Assembly: GCA_003990745.1 (NCBI GenBank)
Contig: RBNI01005718.1
Coordinates: 1-12,212 of the forward strand
Length of the DNA: 12,212 nt
Direction of reading: 5' to 3'
Origin: Jimgerdemannia flammicorona
Lineage: Eukaryota; Mucoromycota; Endogonomycetes; Endogonales; Endogonaceae
Shown here: positions 1 to 7,935 of the stretch, piece after piece
Layout: each line of letters begins with the position of its first letter
Numbering within the stretch: position 1 is the stretch's first letter
Notes under the pieces: generated by a model
Database searches by the model: none
Told to the model about the DNA's origin: nothing
Seen by the model: only the letters and a program-made list of their open reading frames with translations
Made by a program: the position numbers and the translations under genes

Positions 1-32
1 GAACTGAGGTTTATTCACTCTTGTCTCTGGGG

Positions 33-41
33 TATTTTATA
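33..41 (-). promoter_or_regulatory. TATA box in 3' LTR
   Basis: The minus strand reads TATAAAATA, identical to the copy at 8911-8919 in the 5' LTR. In this LTR it would not drive the element itself but could drive transcription out past the left end of the window. Confidence 0.55.
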
Positions 42-101
42 CAAGTTGGTTGCTATCCAGTTACTATGTGGCTAACTATAGATTTGCTATCTATGGCAAG
101 T

Positions 102-158
102 TGTGCAGGTCCAGCACAAGTGTGCAGGTCCGGCACAGGTGTGCAGGTCCTGCACAGA
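102..158. repeat. Three tandem 19-bp dyad repeats in U3 (3' LTR)
   Basis: Three units of exactly 19 bp start at 102, 121 and 140, each of the form TGTGCAGGTCCNGCACA plus two bases. Each is an imperfect dyad with TGTGC and GCACA arms. The third is a perfect 8-1-8 palindrome, TGTGCAGG-T-CCTGCACA, at 140-156. They lie about 60 bp upstream of the TATA box, so an enhancer or operator-like role is plausible but inferred. Confidence 0.85.
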
Positions 159-293
159 TATACTCTATCTAGTAGTCTGGCTATTTATACAGTTTCTATA
201 GCAATGGTTGCTGGTTACTATACTGGTTGCTCATGTTATCTGGCTAATTGTTCACGTCATCTGGCTAAGATATAATTCAGGTGGTATGTCACA

Positions 294-305
294 TCAGCCC
301 CCACT
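294..305 (-). other. Polypurine tract
   Basis: The minus strand reads AGTGGGGGCTGA and abuts the TG start of the 3' LTR at 293. This is the place and composition of the plus-strand primer of LTR retrotransposons. It shares TGGGGGCT with the primer binding site. Confidence 0.75.
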
Positions 306-333
306 AAAGGATGGTCTGTCCTCAGACTATCTT

Positions 334-849
334 TTAGTCATCATCCCAATGTGGGTAAGCATCTTCTGCATCAATACCTGTTCCATCATCTTCATCATCT
401 GTACCATGGTTACTCCATTCCAAGGGTTCCTCTTCTTCTTCTGGGAATAAAATCTTGACAGCATTGACAATGCTCAGGTAGGTGGCTAGGTTCATTCCTC
501 ATGTATCATACCAGGAGAATTGTGCTTGCATCAGAGCTGCAGGGTTTCGCTTATAGAGGGTGTAAAGCCTATCAGCTGCAGTAACATCTCTTCTTGATAG
601 TCCTGTGGTATTTCTGATATATGTTTGTTCCGGGACTGGGAGGTTCTGCAATTGTTCTCCGATTGTATAGTGGGCCTAAAGTTGATGGACCTGTAGCAAT
701 CATCTGGCCAGGATAAGATTTTCTTGATGAATCTGGATCTTCTGGAGAGTGTTCCCATTGACTTCTCGGAATTGGGGTAGGGGGACTGGCAGTGATTGAA
801 ATGAGCTGAGGATAAGAGTCTGAAGACAGTTGTCAACTCTCTGATTCAT
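334..849 (-). pseudogene. Additional ORF downstream of integrase, unknown function, broken
   Basis: A frame begins at ATG 847-849, overlapping the end of the integrase frame by 17 bases, and runs to TAA 334-336, about 171 codons. Three stops interrupt it: TGA 700-702, TAG 676-678 and TGA 499-501, all explainable by one C-to-T change from CGA or CAG. The middle part contains LYTLYKRNPAALMQAQFSWY and looks helical. The C-terminal third is strongly acidic (EEEEEPLEW, then DDEDDG, ending HWDDD). I see no signal peptide, transmembrane segment or furin-like site, so it is not an obvious envelope gene despite its position. I do not recognise the family. The other two minus frames are also fairly open before 531, but only this one remains coding-like down to the polypurine tract. 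The reading-frame choice is inference; an alternative is a C-terminal extension of Pol in the integrase frame ending at 572-574. Confidence 0.5.
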
Positions 850-1921
850 GATGTGGGGAAAGGTATATCTTGAGGTAGTTGATGTGTACTGGTGTTCTGA
901 GGGTTCGTCCATCTATGCTTCTTAAATAGATGCTGGTTCCTTTGATATCGTGTACAAGATAAGGTCCTTCCCATTTCAGTTCTAGTTTGGCAGCAAAGTT
1001 TGTCTCAATCATGCTTCTCCAAACTAGGACTTGATCTCCAATCTTGATCTCCTAATCTTTCTGTTTTTGGTTGTAGTACTTCTTTTGTCTCTCCTGGGCT
1101 TTGATAATCTGTCCTTGGGCTTGATTTCGTAACTGTTCTGCCTTCTTGAGGAGGTCTCCAAGATTCTCATGGTCAGTGGTTCTGGTTTTCTTGGCAAACG
1201 TCATTTCAAATGGTTTTTGTTTGGTGGATGTGGCAGGGGTGTTCCGAATTTCCCATAAGATCTCAGGTAAGCAGAGGTCCCAATTGGTAGGATTGACTTG
1301 GGCAAGTCCTTTCTTGATGGTCTGGTTCATTCTCTCTGTCATGCCATTGGTCTGGGGGTAGTATGAGGTGGTCCTTTTGAGGTGGATCTTGTGAATTCGG
1401 GTATAACTTGTGATTATGTTGTTGACGAATTCTGTGTCTTGATCAGAGATAAGTTCTTCTGGGGGTCCATATCTGAGTGTGAGTCCATGGAGGAGGCCTA
1501 CAATGGTTAAGGCATCTGCAATTTCCATTGGGAAAGCCTCAGGCCACTTAGTCAGGTGTTCCACAAATACAAGGATGTATTTGTTTCTTCTTGGTGTAAC
1601 TGGTAGAGGTCCAATTACGTCTACTCTCCATCTCTGAAAGATGCGAGTGGGTGGGGGAATCGGTTGCAAAGGGGCTTGATAGTTCTTCTTTCCTTGGTAC
1701 TTCTGACAAGTGTCACATTTCTGGATGATGTCTCGGACTTAAGTTCTGAGGTGAGGCCAATGTTGATACAGTTTTTGAATCTTGTCTTCTGTACTTGTCT
1801 GTCCTTGATGGGCTTTCTGATGTTCTTTTTGGATAAGATCTTCTTGTGCCTTGATGGTCTGAGGAGCTTCCTTTAGGGTGTAGTTTCTTGGGACACCCAT
1901 CTTCTGGTTCATTGGGGTTGG
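833..1921 (-). pseudogene. pol (IN): Integrase region of Pol (HHCC, DDE core, GPY/F C-terminus)
   Basis: Integrase inserts the cDNA into the genome. In order there is an HHCC zinc-binding domain (EHQKAH near 1810-1830, then CDTC near 1710-1720), the catalytic core with D in RWRVDVIGP, D in LISDQDTEF and E in GMTERMNQ (35 residues between the last two, fitting D,D35E), and a C-terminal module with GDQVLVW and KWEGPYLVHD, the GPY/F-type motif. Stops occur at TAA 1739-1741 and TAG 1052-1054; the frame ends at TGA 833-835. In the core, SDQD stands where related elements have SDRG, consistent with G-to-A changes. The frame is shifted -1 relative to RNase H, the switch lying near 1909-1925. The largest uninterrupted part is 1669-1052. 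No chromodomain follows. Confidence 0.93.
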
Positions 1922-3393
1922 TGAGAAAGTACATCAACATTGTTGTGAGCTTTCCCTGCTTTGTGGATGATGGTGATCTTGTAATCCTGAAGGATAAGGA
2001 TCCAGCAGGCTAAGATCCTGGCAGGTTCCTTGTGGTTGAATAACCATTTGAGGGCTGCATGGTCTGTGATCAGGGTGAACCTTTTTCTGATGAGGTAATG
2101 CTTGAATAGGGTGACCACCCATATGACTGCAAGGCATTCCAGTTTGGTGCTACCATAGTTCATCTGCTGCTGATTGGTAGCTCTGCTTGCATAAGCGATC
2201 ACATGGTGCTGTTGATCAGGTCCTTCCTGGGCTAGAACTGCTCCAAGGCCATCTTTAGAAGCATCTGTATACAAGATGAATAGCTTCTGTAGATTGGGGC
2301 GCACAAGGATTGGTGCTGTAGTCATGCGATTTTTGAGTTCCTTGAAGGCTTTTCCTTGTGATTCTGTCCATTTGAATGGCACTCCTTTCTTGAGAAGGAT
2401 CCAGATTGGGGCAGCGATTTGAGCAAAGATCTTAATAAACCTTCTGTAATAGGATACTAGTATCAGAAATGATAGTGTCTCCTTTGGAGTCTTGGGTACT
2501 GGCCAATTGTTGATCTTCTTGGTTTTCTTTGGGTCTGCATGGGTTCCTTCTTTTGAGACTATAAATCCAAGGAATTCGAGTTTCTGTTTCCTGAAGTAAC
2601 ATTTCTTTGCATTTAGCCTCAAGTGGTTTTTGCAGGTGAGCTTGAAGAATTCCTCTAAGTGGTGCAGGTGCTCTTCGAAATTTGCTGAATAGATGTTGGA
2701 ATCATCTATGTATACAATCAGACAGTGGTGAATCAAAGGGGCGTAGACTGAATTCATCATCCTCTGAAAGGTGGGGGGTGCATTGCAGAGTTCAAAGGGC
2801 ATTTGGAGGTACTCAAACAGTTTTTCTAGAGCAAGGAAGGCTGTCTTTTGAATGTCCTTTGGGTCCATGGGGATCTCGTGGAATCCTGCAAAGAGGTCCA
2901 TACTGCTGAAGTATCTGGCATCTTGTAACTGATCCAAAAGATCATTGATTCTGGGCAAAGGATAGGCATCCTTTTTGGTGACTGAATTGAGTTTTCTGTA
3001 ATCCACGCAGAGTCTCCATCCTCCCTTCTTTGGTACAATAAGTATAGGACTGGCCCAAGGGCTGGTAGAGGGTCGGATGACTCCATTGTCTAAGAGTTCT
3101 TGTATGTGCTCCTTTTCAAATGTTTTCAAGTGATGGGGTATTCTATAAGGTTTCTGTTGGATGGGTGTTGCACTTCCTGTATGTATACTGTGGTGATATG
3201 ATGGATTGTATGGCAGGTTGCCATAATCAGTGGTGAAGATATCTTGATATTTGCTGAGAAGTTCTGCTAGTTGTTGCTGTTGTTGAGGTGTCAATTCTTC
3301 TCCAATGTTGGTGGAAGACTTCACTGTCTCCTGGGTCGCAGAGGGGCCTTTCCTTTCTTCTGGGATCTTTTGCCATTTCCCGATAGGTTTAGT
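1909..3393 (-). CDS. pol (RT-RH): Reverse transcriptase and RNase H region of Pol
   Basis: This frame is open without interruption and encodes RNA-dependent DNA polymerase followed by RNase H. Counting from GTG 3322-3324 as residue 1: WASPILIVPKKGGWRLCVDY at 90-109, the first catalytic Asp at 143 (SMDLFAG), MPFELCNAPPTFQ at 175-187, YIDD at 205-208, FLGFIVS at 251-257, and RNase H with acidic residues D354 (YTDASKDG), E396 (TKLECLAVIW), D421 (LITDHAALKWL) and D464. MPFELCN has Glu where MPFGLCN is usual, probably decay. No ATG starts it, and the frame upstream is open to a stop at 3394-3396, so expression as a -1 frameshift extension of the Gag-Pro-dUTPase frame is expected. It ends at TGA 1909-1911 just after RNase H, where integrase continues in another frame. 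Confidence 0.93.
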   Translation of the reverse strand, partial: TKPIGKWQKIPEERKGPSATQETVKSSTNIGEELTPQQQQQLAELLSKYQDIFTTDYGNLPYNPSYHHSIHTGSATPIQQKPYRIPHHLKTFEKEHIQELLDNGVIRPSTSPWASPILIVPKKGGWRLCVDYRKLNSVTKKDAYPLPRINDLLDQLQDARYFSSMDLFAGFHEIPMDPKDIQKTAFLALEKLFEYLQMPFELCNAPPTFQRMMNSVYAPLIHHCLIVYIDDSNIYSANFEEHLHHLEEFFKLTCKNHLRLNAKKCYFRKQKLEFLGFIVSKEGTHADPKKTKKINNWPVPKTPKETLSFLILVSYYRRFIKIFAQIAAPIWILLKKGVPFKWTESQGKAFKELKNRMTTAPILVRPNLQKLFILYTDASKDGLGAVLAQEGPDQQHHVIAYASRATNQQQMNYGSTKLECLAVIWVVTLFKHYLIRKRFTLITDHAALKWLFNHKEPARILACWILILQDYKITIIHKAGKAHNNVDVLSHQPQ

Positions 3394-3734
3394 TCATAAA
3401 CTTCCCTATGGGTTCGGTTGAGAAAAGGCACCAGATATCCTATGATGGTTCCTTTCGACAAGATGATGGTCTCCCAGCTTTTGTTAGTTCCTCGGGAGTA
3501 TACTGGATTCATCTTATCAGGGAATGTGTGTCCCTCTATGTCCAGGTGTGGGATATCTTCCTTGGGTTCAAAGAAGAGGTTTCTGGGGTCAGGTGGTGTA
3601 AAGATTTCGAAGGTAGTTTGTTCTCCAGGCTCTAGGATGAGATTCTTATGCAGTCTGACTGGTTGCCGGTACACTTGCTGGGGAATATTCCTCTTGAGGT
3701 GGTTGACTTGAAGGAGATGTACCTCCTTCCTGTC
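3321..3734 (-). pseudogene. Linker between dUTPase and RT (beta-rich, unassigned)
   Basis: This segment continues the dUTPase frame and stops at TGA 3321-3323, inside the overlap with RT. It contains NLILEPGEQTTFEIFTPP, DIEGHTF and ILSKGTIIGYLVPF, a pattern of short beta strands with turns that resembles the poorly annotated stretch before RT in other Ty3/gypsy Pol proteins. The end is basic (GNGKRSQKKGKAP). No catalytic motif is seen. It has no internal stop. Its terminator may be the natural end of the zero-frame product if the -1 frameshift is real. Confidence 0.55.
3375..3381 (-). promoter_or_regulatory. Candidate -1 frameshift heptamer GGGAAAT
   Basis: In the dUTPase-side frame the codons read TC-G GGA AAT, so the heptamer G GGA AAT is in the X XXY YYZ phase. 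A -1 slip there enters exactly the open RT frame. The overlap of the two frames spans only 3321-3393, and the heptamer lies near its upstream end. I found no convincing stem or pseudoknot within the next 5-10 bases, and GGGAAAT is less usual than GGGAAAC. A simple one-base deletion could also explain the shift. Confidence 0.5.
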
Positions 3735-4139
3735 TGAACTTCCAAATCCCTTTGCTTGTCTTGTTCCTTCAGTTAGTTCGGAGACTTCCTATAGCTGTGG
3801 GATCTTGACCTTCATGAAGACTGCTTGGGCAATCTTCTGTCCTCTAATAATTTGGTGCTATTCTGCACTGCTGTTGTGTAGGATAACCTTGATTTCGCCT
3901 GTATATCCAGGGTCAATAGTTCCTCCTTCTACAGTTATCCCTTGTCTGGCAAGTCCAGACCTTGAGGTCAGTTGAATATAAGCTCCTTGGGGTGGCTGTA
4001 TGGCTAGTCCAGTTCTGACCATAAAGGTCTTTCCAGGCTTGATAGATTCATCCTCCAGGCTATGAAGATCATATCCTACATCTTCTGGGTGGGCTTTGGT
4101 CGGGGGTTTGGCCTTTGGGTGCAGCAGGACATACTGGGC
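3735..4139 (-). pseudogene. dUTPase domain (dUTP pyrophosphatase), two internal stops
   Basis: dUTPase hydrolyses dUTP to dUMP and pyrophosphate and would limit uracil incorporation into the cDNA. All five motifs of the trimeric family can be seen: motif 1 AHPEDVGYDLHS near 4059-4094, motif 2 SRSGLA (usual PRSGLA), motif 3 GGTIDPGYTGEIKVILHN with the catalytic Asp and Tyr kept, motif 4 GQKIAQ after the first stop, and motif 5 KGFGSSD at about 3735-3751 after the second. The stops are TAG 3858-3860 and TAG 3789-3791, each one C-to-T change from CAG. The domain lies between protease and RT, in frame with Gag and protease. Retroviral dUTPases occupy other sites (betaretrovirus Gag-Pro, lentivirus Pol between RNase H and integrase). 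I recall dUTPase-bearing gypsy elements from basidiomycetes, so the class is not new. Confidence 0.92.
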
Positions 4140-5321
4140 GATATCCTTGCTGAGTTTAGGTTTTCCTAGGGCTGAAGCTCCACTAGCAGAGAGCCTCCAA
4201 GCTCTGAGGTTGAGGTGTGGCCATCTGGCTCCAGTAGAAGGGTCTTGGAGGTAATTAATTCCCCTTCTTCCTGTAGGGTCTAGGGCTTCCATGAAGTTGG
4301 CAGCATCTTCTGCCCATCCTTGGCGGGTAGCATGTCTGATAAGAGCTAGGATATCTTCTCCCAAATCATAGATCTTGAGGATTCTTCTTCCTGTCTTCTT
4401 GGTCTGGCTTTTTCGAATCTGGCTCTTTCGGATCTGGCTTCGGTCATCTCCTTTTTTCAAAGTATGCACTGCAACATCATGACTGAGGTGAATCTTCTGA
4501 TGTCTGCAGTCTCGGCAGTCAGGGTGTCTCCCATGGTTGCAATATCCCATTGCTCGAAAATGATGTTCCCGGCTATTTATCTCTTGTTGTCTTGGAAATC
4601 GATATCCATCTTGATCATAAGTTGGAGGAAGGGTAGACAAGGGATATATTTCTGTTCGAGTGAAGAAGCCTTGTCCCCTAAATCGACTTTGTAGCCTTGT
4701 GATGACTTCTTGAAAGGTGGTAGACTGTGCAAGAGTAGTTGGGGGTTCTGGTCTCTGGGGTCTCTGTCTTTCTTGTTGGTCCAACAAGTGATACTGGTAG
4801 CAGTAGTCTCTGGGAGAGTGGAAGACCATTTGGTGAGGACATCTTCCTAGCCAAAAAGCTTTCTCTTGGTGGGTTTCTTTCTTGGGAACAATGGTGATTG
4901 TACTGGATCCTTCTTCTATATTCCAGGGGTCATTGTCTTCAGGTGGTGTCCAGCAAGGGTCATCCCAGGGAATGAGTTCGGGGACCTCTTCTTCATTGGG
5001 TGCTTCTTGTTCAGGGACTTCTTGGTCAGAAGTTTCTTCTTCCTCAGATGATTCTTGACCCCAAATCGCTTGTACTTCTGCAGCTTCGGTTGCAGGTGTT
5101 TCTGAAACATATCTGCATTTCTTCTTCTTTCTTCTGCACTCTGGACAGGCTGTGCCAGGCGATTTCCTTGTTCCCATAATCTTGGAGGAATGCTTGGGGC
5201 ACCTGTATCTCTTGAGGCATGTAGGGCATCCTTTGATTTCTCCTGCAATGGCTCCAATGGTGATGGGGATGGTATTCTTGGCCCATACATTGTCTTCTGG
5301 TCTGTCATCCACCAGGTTAAT
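4140..5321 (-). pseudogene. Long Cys/His-rich region between protease and dUTPase, unknown function
   Basis: About 390 codons are open between TGA 5322-5324 and the dUTPase. Counted from 5312, cluster 1 has C29-x2-C32-x5-C38-x2-H41 then C56-x2-C59-x6-C66 followed by basic residues, a layout suggesting one or two zinc sites. An acidic stretch (QESSEEEETSDQEVPEQEAP, residues 86-105) follows. Cluster 2 at residues 258-278 has C258, H260, H263, C266, C269, H271, H275 and H278. A basic segment with a duplicated RKSQI unit (295-304) comes next, then a helix-like part (LGEDILALIRHATRQGWAED). I do not recognise it as any known Pol domain. Zinc and nucleic-acid binding are inferences from the Cys/His and basic pattern. 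Confidence 0.6.
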
Positions 5322-5324
5322 TCA

Positions 5325-5933
5325 GGGATTGAGTCTGGGATCATTTCCGTCTTCGGATTCTTCTTCCTCTTCTGTAGTAGACTCCTCACTACTGGCATAT
5401 TCTTCTTGAATAGTGACCTTCTTCTTCTTCTTCGATTGTTCGTAGCTGGTCACCTTAACTCTGTACTTCTTTCCTCGATAGTCAAACTTGAGTACTTGTT
5501 GGCCAATATCAACAACTGCATTCATTTCCTTCATCCAGTTGGTGCCAAGAATCATATCATAGGTGACAGCTTCTGTGACAACAGCTTTGGGAATGGAGAA
5601 CTGAATGTGTCCCAGGAAAATGGTGATGTTTCATACTTCTCCAAGGGGTTGAGTTCGGGCTCCATCTGTTACTATGATGCTGAGGTTAGATGGTCCATCA
5701 ATGGGCCATTGGAGGGTGTCCAAGAATCGTTTGGCAATGATGCAGATAGCTGCTCCTGTGTCTATAAGGATTTTCGCTTTTTGTTCTCCAATATCTCTAT
5801 GTAAATAGGTGCTGACATGTCTTTCAGCTGCTTGGACAGGGATGGGAGCTGGTTCTTGCTGTGGGATTGGAACTCGGCCAGTGCTAGACCTGGTGGTTCT
5901 CAGCAATTTGTTTCGAACTCCAGCTGGTGTCAG
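5325..5933 (-). pseudogene. pro: Aspartic protease (retropepsin) region, one internal stop
   Basis: The protease would cleave the Gag-Pol polyprotein. The active-site strand is AKILIDTGAAICIIAKRFL, with the catalytic Asp encoded at about 5760-5762, and the ILGTNWM motif follows near 5530-5555, the usual C-terminal ILG strand. A TGA at 5631-5633 cuts the domain between these motifs and fits a CGA-to-TGA change. The region starts after TAA 5934-5936. It ends with a basic then highly acidic tail (SKKKKKVTIQEEYASSEEST) running to TGA 5322-5324. Confidence 0.9.
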
Positions 5934-5936
5934 TTA

Positions 5937-6371
5937 TAGGAACTGCAGAAGAGGAACTTCCATCTTGGCCTCTTGAATCTTCTGCCAGGCTTCATTGTAA
6001 ATGTCTCTGGGCATGGTCTTTGGAGAGTACTTTTTCTTGGGCTTCAGGGGTATAGGTTCCCGTTCTTCTTGTTCCATTTCTTCATCTTCTAGTGGTAGCT
6101 CATTTGTTTTGCGCACAAATGGTGAGGGAGTTTGGGGAGGTGTTTCTACCTGTTCCTCCTCATGCTCTTTGTCTTCTTCCTGGATCATTCTTCTGCTGAT
6201 GTTTCTGGATGGCCTTCCTACAGGTCTCTTCCTTTTTTCTGCTGGGTAGACTGTTTTTCAGGTGCTAACCTTGGTGGGGTACAAGTCTAGGTCACTGTAG
6301 TCTTCACTGTTGCTTTCTTCAAAATCTTCAACAGGGTGGGCTTCAGTCTTCTTGTACTGAGTGTCATTCCT
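5937..6371 (-). pseudogene. Acidic/basic linker between Gag and protease
   Basis: The Gag frame continues after TGA 6372-6374 and is cut again by TGA 6258-6260 and TAA 5934-5936. The segment is low complexity. It has an acidic part (EDFEESNSEDYSDLDLYP), a basic patch KRKRPVGRPSR (about 6204-6236) with an AT-hook-like GRP core, then an acidic, Pro-rich stretch and a basic KPKKKYSPK. No enzyme motif is seen. The basic patch could be a nuclear localisation or DNA-binding signal, which is inference. It is assigned to the element because the frame is continuous on both sides. Confidence 0.6.
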
Positions 6372-7844
6372 TCAGTTTGGTGGTTCTGAGTCCCTTCGGT
6401 CACTTCTTTTGTTGTCACATTCAGTGGCATAGTGTCCGAATTGTCCACAGTGGAAGCATTGGACTTGGGCTCTGTCTCGGGCAGGGTACCTTCTTTCTTC
6501 TTGCTGGTAATTCCTGTTATCTCTTGATGGATAACCTTGGCTCCTCTGTGGTGGGTATGCTCTGTTGTCCTGATAATTCCGATTTTCGCATGTGGTGAGT
6601 TTTTCAATCTGTCCAACCAATCGGTCCAACTTGGAGCTAAGGTCTTGGATTTTGCTTCTGTCCTTCTTTCCTTCTTTGGCTGGCCTTCTTTCTTCGGATC
6701 TTTCTTGTCCTTGAAGGAGTCCTTGTAGGGCTTTGACCAGAATGTCTTCCTTCTCTTCTTTTCTGTCATGATCACTCCAGGTGGTTCCTTGTCTGACATC
6801 AAAGTATCCTTGGGCTGCATCTACTTGTTCTTCAGACCTTCTGATGTCTAGGGTGCAGACATGCTGAGCAATATTTGGGGGAATTCCATTCATGAAGGTC
6901 ATTGGACCTATGATGTCTTGGTTGGTAGCATTGAATCTGGCGGAATGTATTCTCTTCTGGATTCTTGTGAAGAAGGCTCTGGGTGATTCTCCAAGATTCA
7001 TCTTCATCCCCATGATGGATTCCTGAGCCTTGTGGCAGGTTTCGTTTCCTGCATACTTTTCAATGAGCCAGTGGACCATGGCCTCGTATTCTAGCTCATC
7101 AGACATTGCTGCTTGTATCTATCTTGCTAGTTCTGAATCTCGGTTGTTTGCTGTTCGATGGAAAATTCCTCTGGCTGGTTCTCTAAGCTGAGCTTTGTAG
7201 ATGGCGATTTTTCTTTTGTCTGAGAGGTTTCTCAAGGCTGCAATTCCTTCAATTCCATCAAGGAATTCTCTGGGGTCTTCCTTTGGGTATCCTGCAAAGG
7301 TTGGCAATGAAGTAGCCATTTCTTTGTCACTTTCTTCTGATTCTGGTTCAGGTTCGGATTCGGATTCTGATTCACTTTCTGAGCTTTCACTGGAAATGGG
7401 GGTACTTGGGTATCCTGAGGATGGTGTCCTGGTCCTTGGGCAGAGTGGAATAGGCCTAGGTAATCTTGTAGGGGCTACTTCTGGTTCTTCAAGAGGTTGT
7501 GGTAGGGGTTCTATTGGTGAGATTGGTGGGGCTGGGGAGGGTTGTCTGGCTGTGAAGTGTTGGGTTCGTGTGATGAGATCTTCTAGTTCTTGTGCAAGTT
7601 CTCTGAAATCTCTAGCAGGGCTGTCTGTATTGTCTGGTTGATCTGGTTGGGGATTTTGGGCTGTACTGCCTTCTGGTTCTGGTTGGGATCCTTCTGATGC
7701 TGGGTAATTGGCAAGTCTTGAAGTAATTACTTCTCTTCCTGTCCAGATGCTGGTGATAACCAGTTCTCCTATAGTGGCAGAGGTTGGTGTTAGGTCAAAT
7801 GTATCCAGTTTGACTGTGGGTCCTTGTGAGCTGAAAAGTCACAT
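6372..7844 (-). pseudogene. gag: Gag (capsid plus CCHC nucleocapsid), broken by stops
   Basis: Gag forms the particle and binds RNA. The first in-frame ATG is 7842-7844, 13 bases past the primer binding site, and is followed at once by TGA 7839-7841. Thereafter the frame is open to TAG 7119-7121 and then to TGA 6372-6374. The N-terminal part is Pro-rich and ends in a Ser-Glu tract (near 7320-7400). The capsid part begins near LPTFAGYPKEDPREFLDGIE, a typical retrotransposon Gag start. One zinc knuckle, CFHCGQFGHYATEC (C-x2-C-x4-H-x4-C), lies at about 6417-6458 after a Tyr/Arg-rich segment. All three stops fit CGA or CAG changed by C-to-T. ATG 7317-7319 gives a shorter product lacking the N-terminal part and is probably not the ancestral start. 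Whether TGA 6372 is the natural Gag end or damage cannot be decided. Confidence 0.88.
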
Positions 7845-7857
7845 TGATTTTGAAATC

Positions 7858-7875
7858 TTCCCAGTTGAGCCCCCA
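7858..7875 (-). other. Primer binding site, tRNA-Pro-like
   Basis: Two bases inside the 5' LTR end, the minus strand reads TGGGGGCTCAACTGGGAA. It begins with TGG, complementary to the tRNA CCA end, and implies a discriminator C and an acceptor stem starting GGCTCAA. That resembles eukaryotic tRNA-Pro, the primer type of murine leukaemia virus (TGGGGGCTCG...). The tRNA identity is inferred from memory, not checked against a genome. Confidence 0.75.
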
Positions 7876-7935
7876 AATGTAATGTGCTGGCTCAATGGAG
7901 GCAAATTACAAGGTTGGGGGTTGATGTAGTTTGGC

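Larger units (their letters stand above)
1..293 (-). repeat. 3' LTR, partial (U3 side only)
   Basis: These bases align without gaps to 8879-9171, with 15 mismatches by hand count (about 5%). On the element's strand the LTR starts at 293 with TGTGACATACC. The remainder, about 1 kb of R and U5, lies left of the window. The window begins close to the expected transcription start, so what is seen is essentially U3. Confidence 0.95.

Noticed and set aside
102..158. CRISPR-like array
   Set aside because: Three contiguous 19-bp units with no spacers in a eukaryotic LTR do not form a CRISPR array.
334..849. Envelope gene making the element a virus-like errantivirus
   Set aside because: No signal peptide, transmembrane helix or cleavage site is present in any frame between integrase and the 3' LTR.
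4916..5398. 160-codon minus-strand ORF overlapping the Cys-rich region
   Set aside because: It lies in the +1 frame of the region that carries the Cys clusters; the Lys-rich composition follows from shifted GAA/AAG codons.
5190..5804. 204-codon plus-strand ORF opposite protease and the Cys-rich region
   Set aside because: It is antisense to well-supported protease and linker coding; the protein is Phe/Ser/Leu-rich, as expected from the reverse of acidic and Lys-rich codons, and shows no domain.
6372..6374. Gag stop with programmed readthrough as in gammaretroviruses
   Set aside because: It is only one of nine similar stops in the same frame, all fitting C-to-T damage; nothing marks it out except its place after the zinc knuckle.
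6287..6820. 177-codon minus-strand ORF overlapping Gag
   Set aside because: It overlaps the Gag frame with its zinc knuckle in another frame; it is a Lys/Thr-rich shadow with no motif.
7201..7641. 146-codon Ser/Gly-rich plus-strand ORF
   Set aside because: It is the antisense of the Pro/Ser/Glu-rich N-terminal part of Gag.
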